Origin: Elysia chlorotica
Lineage: Eukaryota > Mollusca > Gastropoda > Plakobranchidae
Length of the DNA: 64,000 nucleotides
NCBI GenBank assembly: GCA_003991915.1
Contig: RQTK01000300.1
Coordinates: 37,304-101,303 of the forward strand
Direction of reading: 5' to 3'
Shown: positions 9,927 through 21,992 of the stretch, one piece after another
Layout: every line of letters starts with the position of its first letter
Numbering within the stretch: position 1 is the stretch's first letter
Position numbers and translations under genes: made by a program
The notes under the pieces: generated by a model
The model's input: only the letters and a program-made list of their open reading frames with translations
Databases searched by the model: none
Told to the model about the DNA's origin: nothing

Positions 9927-10169
9927 GTGTATGCTTTTACAAACCAAAGATGTTGCCTCAATATCTGTTACATCTTCTAATTTTAGTTACAGATTAGAAA
10001 GCGTTTGTGAGTTGTTTTCAACCTTACTGGTACAACTGGCAGAAACAAAAGTTGAGTTCTTGCTGCACAAAAGGCTATAGCGTATATTATTCTTATTTAT
10101 GCTTGTTTATAATAAGAGCATTGTCAATATAGTGCTCAAAAAAGGAGCGTGAACAATTTTTTTAAAATT

Positions 10170-10296
10170 CCTGTCGCGACTCTCCAGTTTCGAGCTACGT
10201 CCTGCTCTCGTCAGGATACGTATGTCTTGGTTGCGTATGACAAACAGTCGCCTGACGAGAGCAGGACGTAGCTCGTAACTCTTAAGTCGCAACATG
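10170..10296. repeat. Long inverted repeat (46-bp arms)
   Basis: 10191-10215 and 10251-10275 are perfect 25-bp reverse complements (core GCTACGTCCTGCTCTCGTCA). The arms extend imperfectly outward to 10170 and 10296 (TGT.GCGACT....AGTT.CGAG matches on both sides). The 35-bp loop itself contains ATACG/CGTAT. Confidence 0.9.
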
Positions 10297-11436
10297 TTAA
10301 TTTTGTTTGTTTGTCTGCATAATATATATGGGAAACATAACCAAGGGCAGTTATCTCCTAAATTACATACTTAATCCGTATCATCTCCCTTGATCAGCTA
10401 TCACTATTTAGTTCAATTATACCTGAACATATATTTTCCTAATAAACAAAGGTCAATTTATCAAGAACAATTATTTTGTACGTTATATTGTCCATAATGT
10501 TCCCCATTTGTAAAAAAAAAAAAAAATACTAAATATTAACTTAACTTAACGGAATGAATTTTGTTTCTTCTCAAATTAATACGTGTGAATCAAAAATGTC
10601 CACTATCTTTGTTTTTACATTTTAGAACAGTTTATATGTTATAAAAATGTCTGCAATGTTGTGTCATAACTATACTCATAGAAATATTCACTGGGCCTAT
10701 GGTTATGTCTCTATGCTTAGAGACATTATTGCTATGAAATACTATTTGTTTGGTATAATTTATTTTTGGCATGAGGTGTTCCTTTCCTATCAGTTGATGT
10801 TATGTTTTCGCTTTGTTTACCTTGTGAGATACGTACAGAAAACTGATAAGATGGTTATGGACATTTTTTGTTAAGTATCGATGTAGGTCAAAGTTAGCTC
10901 ATACTCAAAAGTGGCTTTGTTCAAACAACTACTTAGTAAAGAAAAAATTCACAATACACGTTAATAAATTAAACACAGCAGTATATAACTGGAAAGTATA
11001 TAATAGTTATTTATACACACATCACTATAGAGGGGTATTCAAGAACACACCCCTTAAAGGTAGAGTGCATATATAAAGAATTCAGGGTTGGCCATTGTCG
11101 CGGGTTAAGTGATTATCTCTAATTAATTGTTAGAAAGACTCAGCTCCCTGAGATGACGAAATTTTATCCTTGACTCTAAAGGTGACAAATTTAATTTCAA
11201 CGCAATATTTTTAAGGGGGAGGGAGGGGGGTCCCCAACGTTTTTTAAATGTTCCTGGTTCGACTAATTCCTAAAATACTGGTTTCAAAAGTATGCCATAA
11301 TGGAGAGTACCAAAGAGTGACTCAAACTTTAATCTTGCGCATGGGAAAACTCCACACGCACAGAAACTCTTTCATGCTTGCCAGGTTCTTACTCATTTAT
11401 AGAAAGACTTACACTGCCAAATCCTTGCATCGTTAT

Positions 11437-11736
11437 AATAAATCTAAAACTGCCAACTCCTAACACAGTCCTAATAAGTCTAAAACAACCAACTCCTTAC
11501 ACAGTTATTTATAAGTCAAAAACTGCCAACTTCTTACACAGTCATAATAAGTCTAAAACTGCCAACTCCTTACACAGTTATAATAAGTCTAAAACTGCCA
11601 ACTCCTGGCACAATCATAATAAGTCTAAAACAGTTAACTCCTTGCGCAGTAATAAAAAGTTTAAAACTGACAACTCCTTGCGCAGTAATAATAAGTCTAA
11701 AACTGCCAATTCTTTGCACACTCATAATAAGTCAAA
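11437..11736 (+). repeat. 36-bp minisatellite, about 8 copies
   Basis: Unit AATAAGTCTAAAACTGCCAA plus CTCCTTACACAGTCAT, with copy-to-copy substitutions. Because 36 is a multiple of three, one frame stays open and would encode a 12-residue repeat NKSKTANSLHSH. No promoter, splice signal or domain context suggests that it is translated. Confidence 0.9.
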
Positions 11737-13084
11737 AGATCCACCTGATCCACCAGAGTAAACAGCTTTGAAAGTTCAAGGAACAATGTCAAATTAATGT
11801 ACGGTAAAATTCTTTCATAAGGTTGATGGATATAGAAAATAGTGCGTGAGGCAAATTCTTTCCAATCAACATTTTTTCAATTGCTAAATATAAACTGGTT
11901 TCTCACACTAATGGCATAAATATGATATGTATGTTTGCTAAAAAGGGAATTGAAAGTATATACCTAATCTTACCCGCCCCACTAGCGTAGAAGGAAAGAT
12001 TTGTCTTATTACCTCCCTATATCCCCTCTTTCCTCTTTAGAAACTCCAAAATTAGGAACCCTCACATTCGACGACCAGCCTCATTGTAATAGAGTAGACC
12101 AGGATAGTATCTATCATGTCTTGCCTTCATCTTGAGCTCTTGTCTTCTGTCAATGCCGCTTGTCGCCGTATATGATCTCTCATGGAAAACTCACTTCCGT
12201 TAACCTTCTTTGTAGTTTGCTTCCATATGAAACTGTTTAATTACATTCGCACTCATGTTTCTCTTATATTAATAAAATGGTGAACAAAATGATAAGGTAT
12301 TTAATGTGCATTTTGGTTTGAAGAGGTTATCATAATTATTAAATGGTCTCCCTTGCACCATCTTCGTTTTAGCTTTGGCTCGGGCATCTCTTTCTAACTG
12401 TTTAGAAGATAAATTGACTATATAAAATATGTGCCGGTAAGATCAATTTCTTCCATGCTGGATTTAAAAATCCTTTTGTCTCAATCTGGCCAAATTTAAA
12501 GCTCCTTTTCTGTTTCTATTTATAGTGTGTTTTAAATATTGTTTATGCTTTATAACAATAACAGAAATCAATCTCTTACACCTCTATCTTAAATACTTAC
12601 TGCATAGCATTTACATCCTGAATTTTCCTTTGATATAGAAGTTTGATTTTTTTAATTAATAATTATTAATAGTTTTTGTCGGTTAAGAATATGTTTTGTA
12701 GGGAGGCTCATTGTGAGGTTTTCTTGGGAAAGGTTATCAAAACATTTCTTATTCGGTTGTTTTTTTAGTGCATAGCCCTTTCATGTGTGTGTTGACCTGA
12801 TTTATTTGTCAAGTCTGCTACACTTTATCAGATTTGGTATTTGAATTTCTTGAAGAACGAGAAAAAATCCAATTTAGTTTAATAAAAACTTGAATCAACT
12901 TTTGTAAAAGACAATTTAGATGTATTAGTTTTTTATTGAATATGGTTAAAATTTAGTTTGGGAGTGAAAAGTTTGCCATTAAGTTTCAGCATTTATTGTT
13001 GTTTTGATTTAATTTTCATGCCTGCTGAGTGTTGCATATTTTGAGTTTTTTTCCTTTGGTTTGTTTTATTTGTCGACCGAATTC

Positions 13085-13500
13085 TCTCCAGTTCTCTTCT
13101 TTTGGTCAATGTGCCCTCCCGATTCGGGGTTAGCGTGCCATAATTATATTATCTTTCCATGTCAAACGATCCTGCGCATAACTGGGCCCTTTGTTAACTC
13201 TTTTATATCGTCGTACCACTTCCTGCTGCCTCTGCCTTTCCTTCCATTCTGCCTGTTAGGATTGTTTCAGCGAGGCTGTCATGCCTTGCTATGTGGCCAA
13301 AATAAGACAGTTTGTGATGTCGCATGCCTTTCAATAATTCTCTTTTAACACTGAGTGTTCCCTAGACTTCTTCTTTTGTTATTCCGTTTTTGTAACTTAC
13401 TCTTGTTAGTCTTCGAGATAGCCACATCTCGAAGCTTCTAGTTGATTCTTTGTGGAGAGTCCATATTGCATCGCCGTATAGTAGCAAGGAAAATATATAA
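13085..13500 (-). mobile_element. Decayed LINE fragment (RT C-terminal region)
   Basis: Read on the - strand: LLLYGDAIWTL, then FEMWLSRRLTRVSYKNGITK, KRELLKGMRHHKLSYFGHIARH, then ETILTGRMEG. This is the widespread LINE C-terminal pattern LLYGCETWTL ... RRMLRISW ... RRWKFIGHIIRH ... ILEGKVEGKRGRGR. Frame changes and a stop show that it is dead. A second copy of the same family is at 44790-45110. Confidence 0.8.
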
Positions 13501-13850
13501 ATGTTTCGGGTCTTATATTAAGATCTCTTGAAATTTCTCTTGGCGTGAATAAGTACTTTAATTTAAAGTTTCATACACGTAGATTTTGCTCGTGCTATTC
13601 TGATCTCGTTATCGTTATCGTTTGCCCGAAATATTTGAAATGCTCAACCTAGAACACATTAATTTTGCATTACCCTTAGGAGACATAAAATATTAAACAA
13701 AGAAAAAAAGTGCTGATTAGATGCGACTCATGTCCGATGGCATAAAAAGTATTTTCAGAGCAATAGTGTTTTTTAAGCTATGAATCCCACAAAACAACGT
13801 ATGGCTCTAAAAGAGATTATAAACACTCATGTCTACTGAAATTGCTAATA

Positions 13851-15150
13851 CGAGGGGTGTTCACTATGTTCTTAGCATGACAATGAAGGAATAAACCCAG
13901 AGACTTAAAATTTGGCACACTTACATTTATTTCTCTACATAGTCACCCTGCATAGTTACACATTTCTGCCACCTGTCCTTGACCTTCAAAAGTCCTTGAG
14001 AGTAAAACGTGTCATTTTGCGCTTGAAACCACTCTTCCACAGCAGAAATCGCATCTTCAATGTCTTCAAAACGGCGCCCTTTTATGGATTTCTTAAGGTT
14101 TGGGAACAGACAGAAGTCTGATGGAGCTAAATCCGGTGAATATGGTGGATGGGGAAGAATTTCATAGCCACACTGATCAGCTGTCTCAACGGCTTGTCGT
14201 GCTCGATGAGCAGGAGCGTTATCATGCAAAAGCAGGACTCCGTTTGGAAGCTTTCCCCGTCTCCTTCTTACTAATTCAGATCTCAGTCTTTTTAGCAACC
14301 CTGAATAATACTCTCCAGTGATTGTTTTCCCCTTTTCCATGTAGTCAGTCATTATGATGCCCTCACAGTCCCAGAAACAAGACAGCATGACCTTGCCACT
14401 TGATTGTGTGACCTTTGCTTTCTTTGGTGGGGGCGATGAGGGTCTTTTCCATTGCATAGACGCGTTTTTCGGCTTTGGATCGAATTGATAGATCCAAGTC
14501 TCATCCATGGTTACAATTTTCTGAAAGAACAAGTCGTCATTTGCTTCTAACCGAAGAAGATGTTTGCAACAATCAGCCCTCCCTTTCTTCTGATCAGCGG
14601 TCAATAACCTTGGTACCCATCGAACTGAGACCTTGTTCCGATTGAGGTGATCATGAAGAATCTTTTCAACTGAACCTACGCTGATCCTGGTTTCACTTGC
14701 TAACTGTTTGACTGTTATTCGCCTGTCCTGCTTTACTAGTCCCTCCACAGTGGACACGTTTTTCTCAGTCACAACAGATGTTGGCCGGCCTTCGCGAGGT
14801 TCATCCATCACTGACAAAAAGCCAGATTTGAACTTTCTCACCCAATGAGTCACCGTACTGTAGTTAGGGCACTTTTCAGCATAAACTTCTACCATCTGTT
14901 GATGAATTTCCGTGGGGGTTTGTCCTTTTAAGTGAAGGAATTTGATGACAGAGCGATATTCAACGGCCTCCATGGCAGACAATTTGTAAACAACAAATGA
15001 CAACTTCCTAGGGGTTGTTTTACTTGATGCGCTAAAAGGTGCAGAAAAAAAATTCCGATTTTCCCCAAATTTTGCATGCCGTGTTCAACATAGATGATCT
15101 AGCTACCCCCAAAATTTCAGATTTTTTTATGCTGATGCATATTTTCAACA
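13851..15150 (-). mobile_element. mariner (Tc1/mariner superfamily) transposon
   Basis: The 3' end (in transposase orientation) is recognisable: a TA at 13849-13850 followed by CGAGGGGTGTTCACTATGTT, a typical mariner terminal inverted repeat start. The transposase lies 76 bp inside. I could not find the matching terminal repeat on the other side within 300 bp after the start codon, so the upstream boundary given is only an estimate from the usual 1.3-kb length; that end may be truncated or diverged. Confidence 0.8.
13927..15003 (-). CDS. mariner transposase, DD34D, uninterrupted
   Basis: 358-codon ORF without frameshift or stop. It encodes the enzyme that excises and inserts mariner elements at TA dinucleotides. 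Residues about 11-120 form the paired helix-turn-helix DNA-binding region, beginning MEAVEYRSVIKFLHLKG; Met11 is probably the true start because family members usually begin there. WVPRLLT (129-135) is the conserved linker motif. The catalytic triad is present: D167 in MDETW, D261 in HDNAPAH and D296 in YSPDLAPSDF, with 34 residues between the last two. The C-terminal block ends RWQKCVTMQGDYVEK as in full-length members. The protein looks intact; mobility of this copy depends on the missing second terminal repeat. Confidence 0.95.
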   Translation of the reverse strand: MSFVVYKLSAMEAVEYRSVIKFLHLKGQTPTEIHQQMVEVYAEKCPNYSTVTHWVRKFKSGFLSVMDEPREGRPTSVVTEKNVSTVEGLVKQDRRITVKQLASETRISVGSVEKILHDHLNRNKVSVRWVPRLLTADQKKGRADCCKHLLRLEANDDLFFQKIVTMDETWIYQFDPKPKNASMQWKRPSSPPPKKAKVTQSSGKVMLSCFWDCEGIIMTDYMEKGKTITGEYYSGLLKRLRSELVRRRRGKLPNGVLLLHDNAPAHRARQAVETADQCGYEILPHPPYSPDLAPSDFCLFPNLKKSIKGRRFEDIEDAISAVEEWFQAQNDTFYSQGLLKVKDRWQKCVTMQGDYVEK

Positions 15151-15614
15151 GGTTTTTATTGACCTTAAATTTATGTACTTTTAATGGTGCTTTGTAGGTG
15201 CTTTCATAAGCAGTGAATATGGTATACCTTTAAACTCAATTTTACAACCAATAACCCTCTCGGTGGTTCTCAAAGCTTCCACTTTAATCGTGAGACAAGA
15301 TAGGCTTTTAAATGTTGGATCAAATAATAAAAAGACGGGTTTTTTTTAGCTAATGCGAATTGCTTATTGAGGCATATCGAATCTTAATGATAGTTACAAG
15401 GTGTTGTTTTTTGTTTTGTTTTGTTTGTATTTTTTTACCGTTTTGTAACACGCAAGTGATAAGAGCTATTAATAAGTATGAGTTGCACAACATAACCAAC
15501 GTCGTGCTGTGTACGCTGTGTGGTCTGACGACGTCGATCACGACCATGTTACACAAACCTTTGCACTGAATCTTGAAGATATAGATTGGACGAAGGGCTA
15601 TTGATTCATACATA

Positions 15615-16290
15615 CCAAGTTAGCTCGCGCGGGCGACAAAGCAATCTCTGTACGGAAAGAGCGACACTGTCAAGTTATTGACTGACTAACTTTTCCAGCG
15701 CGTGAGAGAACTCGCCTATATCGACATCTATCTGGCCTGGCCCACGATCCAGCCTGGGAGAGTGAGGGAGGGAGGGAGGGAGGCGGCCGCAACGCTCGCG
15801 CCCATTCGAGGAGCTGTTACAATGTCCAGGCTACTACATGTATAGACACTGTTTGAGCGGAACGATAAACCTCTCCTTACCGTTTTCTGATTTTAGTTTC
15901 TTCCTCTCTTTTGACTCGATTTATGCTAAGAGCTTTGAGTAGTAATGTTCATCTTAATGGCATTGTAGTGGTTTTATGATGAAGTCTAAAAATTAATGTG
16001 GAAGTCAAAAGATAAACTTTCAGATTAAAAGGACAAATACCGTGATTAACTGGATTTAACGAACTTTGTTTCAGGAGATTGAGATTAATAAAGGTGAGTG
16101 GAAAAGAACGCCTTGTTTTTTAATCGAACTTCAGAAGCGACCGCTGCCTGCATGGGCGTGAGGGGAGAGGCAGCGGAGGGCGTAGAGCGACTTAACCAGG
16201 CGTGGAAATGTAATAGCTTATGAGGGAGCGTTTGGAGTGCTCGCTTTCAGTACTAGCGCGAAGCAGCGCACGCAAATCGCCGCGGTGGAA
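15615..16290 (+). promoter_or_regulatory. CpG-rich promoter-like region
   Basis: Local GC and CpG density are well above the AT-rich surroundings (AGCTCGCGCGGGCGAC, GGCGGCCGCAACGCTCGCGC, ACTAGCGCGAAGCAGCGCACGC). It is followed by splice-like signals: TTTGTTTCAG at 16065-16074, a strong donor AAAG/GTGAGT at 16094, and CAG/GTAAGT at 16588. This is consistent with a promoter and 5' exons of a + strand gene, either an unrecognised gene or the channel gene whose coding exon is at 28.9-31.2 kb. No TATA box was identified. Confidence 0.35.
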
Positions 16291-16516
16291 CAGTGTGCAA
16301 AGATAGACTGGAGGATGTGTGCGTTAGAGCTACAGTTGTTCACAACCTGAGGATTTATTATCATAGGATTGTTGTTTCTTTTTATAATTTCAGCATTGGA
16401 AATTATCACATTCTAAATTTTCAATTTTATTTTTATAATTTTAGTATGTAACCAAATTGTTCAGTCATTTCTACCGTGCCCAGTGGGATAAACAAAGACT
16501 ATTCCCCAGTTGCCTA

Positions 16517-16587
16517 ATGAAATTTGTAGATCGACTGTATCGATATCTTCTTTTTCTTTCTATTCTGGATAGTTTTTGTCACATCAG
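16517..16587 (+). CDS. Possible first coding exon with signal-peptide-like N-terminus
   Basis: ATG at 16517 begins MKFVDRLYRYLLFLSILDSF, a basic n-region followed by a hydrophobic core as in signal peptides. The frame runs 71 nt into the perfect donor CAG/GTAAGT at 16588 (phase 2). The Kozak context is weak (C at -3). If spliced to the acceptor at 28199, translation ends after 14 more codons, giving a 37-residue product or an upstream ORF. A different, unseen partner exon is equally possible. Confidence 0.35.
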
Positions 16588-17447
16588 GTAAGTTCTTAAT
16601 TGTTTTAGAAATTTCGTACCTTACAGCATAACCTGCGTATAGAAGTAAAAGTAGCGTGCAATTTATGATTTGTTTATTAACAGAACAACAAGAACTACGA
16701 GTAGGAATTATATATCTTTTATATTTGCAATGAATCTGTCAGCAGAAAATCTATCAAGCGTTTTAGAAATAATTCATTTATTGTTTTCTAATAAGGAAAG
16801 GTCTTTCAAATATGGCACAATAATCTTCACGTTATAAACTACACATTAACAAGTATTGGCCTAATCTCTTGATTTTATAAAGTTATTAATCATACACTTC
16901 TAGACTACTACTAAACCTGGAACCCAATGGATAACTTTCTTGTTCACAAATAACAAGGTCCATTTATGTGTATTATTAAAAATAATTTATAATTTGCAAC
17001 ATAATGTTATGCTACTGTGTGGGTCAAAGTACAATATAACATAATACACCATGAAAATTGCACAGTGTTACTGTAACATCAGAGAACAACAAAACTGTAT
17101 GTGCCACAATAGGTTTATGCATTCGAGCCTCCGCTTCTAATAAAAAAAATATGTGGTAATATCTATACAGTGTGTGTTCATTGGATTTTACGTTATAAAA
17201 GAGCATTTAACTTTATTGATATTTATAAGTAATTAGACTAAAAGTTTGTTTTGTTAACATTACTGTGCTATTTGTACTCTATTCCGAAAGAAATGTTGTT
17301 ACTAAATTTACTTTGTACTGTCATTATCCTAAGACCAAAACTTCTCTTTTGGAACTATCGAAAAACGAAAAGAATGTTAGTAAAAACACGAGCGAGTATT
17401 TTAGCAAACACGTTAAGGAAATACATCTGCACTAAAGATGTGCTGTG

Positions 17448-17540
17448 CAAACTTATCCACCAAATCTAGTAATAGCAAATCCTAAATAGATTCTCTAATG
17501 CATTTGATCGAAGGTTTTCAATTTTAAAATATCAACAGTG
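17448..17540 (+). repeat. Dispersed direct repeat (copy at 18823-18918)
   Basis: CAAACTTATCCACCAAATCT through GCAAATCCTAAA, GATTCTCTAATGCATTT and ATTTTAAAATATCAACA recurs at 18823-18918 with a few differences. The second copy abuts the foldback element at 18919. Confidence 0.85.
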
Positions 17541-18042
17541 AATGAAGTGCGCTTTTTTCTTTTGCATAACAAAGTTATAATGGATATCTGGAATTACTCA
17601 CGTATTAAGGATTATACCAGCGACAATTTTTATTTAAGAATTCGCTGTCTTTACAGGAAAATTGTAAACTGTCCTTATTGTGTGCACTATTTTACAGTGG
17701 GCTTGTTAAGATATTAGGAAAGCTATTTTATTTTAGGATTTGGGGGGGGGGGGCGTGAGTAGAAGTTGAATGGTATACTTTACTTTAATTTGTACAGCAA
17801 ATTTGTGTTTACTCTTTTTACTTCGCTTGCTAGTTTAACAGGTCTAGTTCTTTTGTAATACAAGAATCATTATATGTAATAGTGTTTCTGAAAAACTTTT
17901 CATTAAATTCCCTTATTCTTAGCGAATTTATGAGGCTAAATCAGGTTTTATGGAATTAGAAGTGAAACATCGTCGTGAGCTAGTGGCATTCAACAAATTA
18001 TTGTCAACATTTTTCTATTTCTGCACTACCTCCTGTATCCCC

Positions 18043-18178
<136 letters not shown>

Positions 18179-18198
18179 GTCCAGCTGTATCACTTTGT

Positions 18199-18283
18199 CA
18201 ATTGTCAGACATCCGTCTTGGGGTCGTCCACAATATAGTCTATATAGTGCTGCTGTTGGACGTTAAACCAACCCAACAACCGA
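18199..18283 (+). mobile_element. SINE 3' fragment
   Basis: CAATTGTCAGACATCCGTCT, then GGGGTCGTCCACAATATAGT and TTGGACGTTAAACCAACC match the 3' third of the full SINE at 32183-32424. It is 5'-truncated, same orientation. Confidence 0.8.
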
Positions 18284-18918
18284 CCTCTTGTATAATCATC
18301 ATGTTTATTACTCAAAATGTGTGGAATGTGGGGATACATTTCCTTATATTTATCCTGATCTACTTATGTCCTTGTTTTTTATGTATTGTTACTTATATTA
18401 TACTTTCATACTTGTTGCTAGTCATTCTCCATGTAATTTTCTATTGCAAGGAAAGGAAAGACTTGATTTACATATCATTCTTATTTTGCCATTCCGGTAA
18501 CAGCTGTTATAACTGTAACAATAATTATGAGATATACATTTTATTGGCGCCAACATTTTGTCATTCGTATCATTACTACTAACAGCCGATGATTTCTTGT
18601 GTGTGTGTGTGTGTGTGTGTGCACGCGTAGGTGTTTAAAATTAATGGGATTGAGATTTGAAACCCCTATTGTATAGATACCAGTATTCTCAATTTAAATT
18701 GGGCTTTAAATTTTGGAACATTTGCTGCAATCTAGTTTCGATCCATAGCGTTGTAGATCTAGACTTGGAAAGAAATGTATTCCTTCTAGATTATTTTAAG
18801 GTGACGTTAGGTAGAACACACAAACTTATCCACCAAATCTAGTCATGGCAAATCCTAAACAGATTCTCTAATGCATTTTGATTCTAGTCTTCCAATTTTA
18901 AAATATCAACATTGAATG

Positions 18919-18976
18919 TCTCGTCGGAATAATATAAGAATAAGAAGGCTTACGACGAGACTTAAGCTCCGTCATG
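18919..18976 (-). repeat. Foldback element, copy 2 (inverted)
   Basis: The reverse complement reads CTTAAGTCTCGTCGTAAGCC, TTCTTATTCTTATATTATTC, CGACGAGAC: the same arm, loop and opposite arm as 8495-8552. The outer GGAGCTTAAG corresponds to the GTAGCTT end of the 49806 copy. Confidence 0.75.
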
Positions 18977-20985
18977 TTTGTGCATTCTACCCTTTGTCTG
19001 TCGGATCTTTTCTGGGTTGGTGGTATGAATTTTAGAATTTAAATCATTGACTTGCAAGAACATGACTATTTTTAGATCTAGAGAAAGTCTAGATCATGGT
19101 TTCATTTTACAAATTGGTGTATGAAGTCATAAGTTATGCTTTAGAAATGTAGATATTTACTAAAAGGTCAATCAAAAAACAATCTGAGATTGATTTCACA
19201 CCATCGGAGTCTCCCGAAGAATCATATTCGTTTACCATTACAGTTGGAATTATTATTTACATCCAAATAAAATTAGGAACAGTTCTGCTCGGTCAACATT
19301 CACCATACCTATTTAGAAATAAGGCTGTATTTTGTGGTTTTTGAAAAAATTCTTTACTATATTTTCACCTTCTAAAGACTGATATTTTCATTTGAAAAAA
19401 ACCATGGGCACTGTTCTCGATCTATGTATTATTTAGACATTACTTTAAACCAAACTGCATACTATTAAAAGATCCCATTCTTGCAGTTGATCGTACACAA
19501 TTACTGTCTCCCCAAATTATTTTTTCAATAACGGATTAACGCTTTAAAAATGCGTCTTTTTGTTGATTGTTTGTATTGTTGGTGTATCTTTAGTGAAAAT
19601 GCATATCTAGAAGAATCGGATCGACTGCTTCAATGTTTTTGTTGTGATTTCAAAGTACATCAAATCTGTAGCTCAAGAATTTTGCATATGCGGTCAACGG
19701 TGAAGAATATATAACTTAACGAAGCCCAGATTAAATGTTCAATTTATTATAGTCTTATGCCTGTTTGTCAGTTTAAATTATACAAGTTTTCTCGGAGAGG
19801 TCTTTTTTATTTTCAATTGAGCTATAAATAAAGGATTATCTTATTCTATTTGAAACAGTCTGCTCATCACTTGAACTCTCCAGTTTCTTGGCTTTTTAGC
19901 GCCTAAAGCGTGTAGTCATAGTCCCAAGCCACATATAATAATTATTGGGTTTGCGATGTAAAGCTTTCTTCGCAGGTTTATAGTCTTTCATTAACGTTAA
20001 CAATTTTAAGCTTAATCGTTTAGAGCTGGTACTTTGGTATCCTCGCTTAGCTGAACAAGAAAGCGACAAGTCGAAGCCAATATTAACTATTTGTAGATCG
20101 CCATGACAACCACAGGTCGCGACTGTGGAGAAATCAGGGCGGCTAGATAAAACGGTCAAGCAGTTACTCGCATCGAGCGATTCTTGAAAGGCGTGTTTCA
20201 CAGGTGCAGGGAGCCGAGGGAATATGAACACGAAATAGTTTCAGCCAAATTAAAAGTACATTGCGTTCACACAACCGTACCTTGTGCTTCTTTTAGGATA
20301 CTCTTCAGTGAAAAAAATGGGGGGGGGGTATGTTTTAACGATTTTTGTCAGATAAGTATTTGTATCGTCAGAACTGATTTTTTAATTTTAGAGAAATAAT
20401 TGGTACCCCGCATACCTGATTATCTATATTTGCAGACATAGAAAAGATACTATTGCACAAATAAATCTAGATGTGGTGCTAGAAAAAGTTCTGATATTGA
20501 TTGAGGTGGTGGTGGTCTTTTTTTCCTCCATATTTCTGTCTGTCACACTCTCTGTTTCTACCTCTCGCGTTTTTTTTTAAAATTAATTTTCAGTCTTTTT
20601 TTTCTTTTCTTTTTTTCTTCTCTTTTTTCTAGGTGATATTTTTTAATAAATAACCTATCGATTTTTTTCTTACAGTTATTCTGTCAAATACAAATACTAA
20701 ATGAGTGAGAAAAATTAAATTTTGCACATAAAACTCTTTTTACTTAGATCTTAATTTTGTTAGAAATATAGGCGACTATTATTTTAGACTTGTTATCAGC
20801 GGCATGACTTAAGGTAGTGTGTGTGCTGGTTTCCAAGTGTGATTACATTCTTGGATTTCTAACATACCTCGGAATATCATCTCAATTTCCTTAGTTCATG
20901 TACATCTAGAGATCGATAGAGCAGAGAGTATCGAATATCAACAGAACTACGGCAGAATGTCGTGGATATCATATACCAAGTTATT

Positions 20986-21057
20986 TCAGAGAGAGAGAGG
21001 GGGTGAGAGAGAGACAGAGAGACAGAGATGAAGAGAAAGGGACAGATAGAGATGGAA

Positions 21058-21091
<34 letters not shown>

Positions 21092-21224
21092 AGAGAAACA
21101 GATAAACAGACAAACACATGCACAGACAGGTAGGTAATCAGGCAGACAGATGGACAGTCAGACAGACAGGCAGGCAGACAGACAAAGCACAGCAAAGAGA
21201 AATAAATAGAGAAAGAGATATTTT

Positions 21225-21260
<36 letters not shown>
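20986..21260 (+). repeat. AG-rich arrays
   Basis: AG dinucleotide stretches at 20986-21090 and 21226-21258 are joined by AGAC/CAGG-type tetranucleotides (21110-21190). Confidence 0.9.
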
Positions 21261-21350
21261 TCCCTAGAGAGTAAGGGACAGTGGGATGGAAAAGAGAGAG
21301 ATGGTGGGTGGCTGCGCAAGGAGAGGGACTATAGGATAACACATTAAACC

Positions 21351-21500
21351 CTTGAATTTCATAGAATAAGAACGATCGACGGGTAAAATAATACATAGAA
21401 AAAAGTGAGATGAAAGCCTGATAGACTTGAATTTCATAGAATAAGAACGATCGACGGGTAAAATAATACATAGAAAAAAGTGAGATGAAAGCCTGATAGA
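21351..21500 (+). repeat. Tandem duplication, 75-bp unit x2
   Basis: 21351-21425 and 21426-21500 (CTTGAATTTCATAGAATAAG ... GCCTGATAGA) appear identical, so the duplication is recent or homogenised. Confidence 0.95.
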
Positions 21501-21824
21501 CAGATTCACAGAATTGAGACTTTACTAAGTGCATAGATTGACGTGTTTTATTAATTGATAGACAGTTGATAAAAAAACAATATTTGAAAAAAAATTGTGG
21601 AAGATTGACGTTTTTCCAATGACTTTGCTTTTAATATATTTTGCATGAACGATATATTCCATTTTTATTATTTAAATGGTATTTTACTTTTTTGGAATAA
21701 ATATTTTTGTATTTAATCAATATTTAATTTACATAGAGAAGAAAATGAATTGAAGACCCACGGTTAATTCTTTTCTACTTCATAATATTGTATTACACAA
21801 TATTACATTTTAATAGTATGATGA

Positions 21825-21992
<168 letters not shown>

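Larger units (their letters stand above)
9395..9930 (+). other. Probable 3' UTR of the Ig-like gene
   Basis: Sequence after the stop, containing the second arm of the inverted repeat (9668-9806). It ends near AATAAA at 9921-9926 (GCAAATAAAGTGT), a canonical polyadenylation signal about 530 nt after the preferred stop. Confidence 0.4.
9931..13050. other. Intergenic region with repeats
   Basis: No exon-like segment was found on either strand. It contains the palindrome at 10170-10296 and the 36-bp minisatellite at 11437-11736; the rest is AT-rich sequence without recognisable structure. The 75-codon frame at 10647 has no supporting signal. Confidence 0.5.

Noticed and set aside
19896..20231. 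111-codon - strand open frame
   Set aside because: No recognisable domain, no promoter or splice context, and no repeat support; length is reachable by chance in this much sequence.
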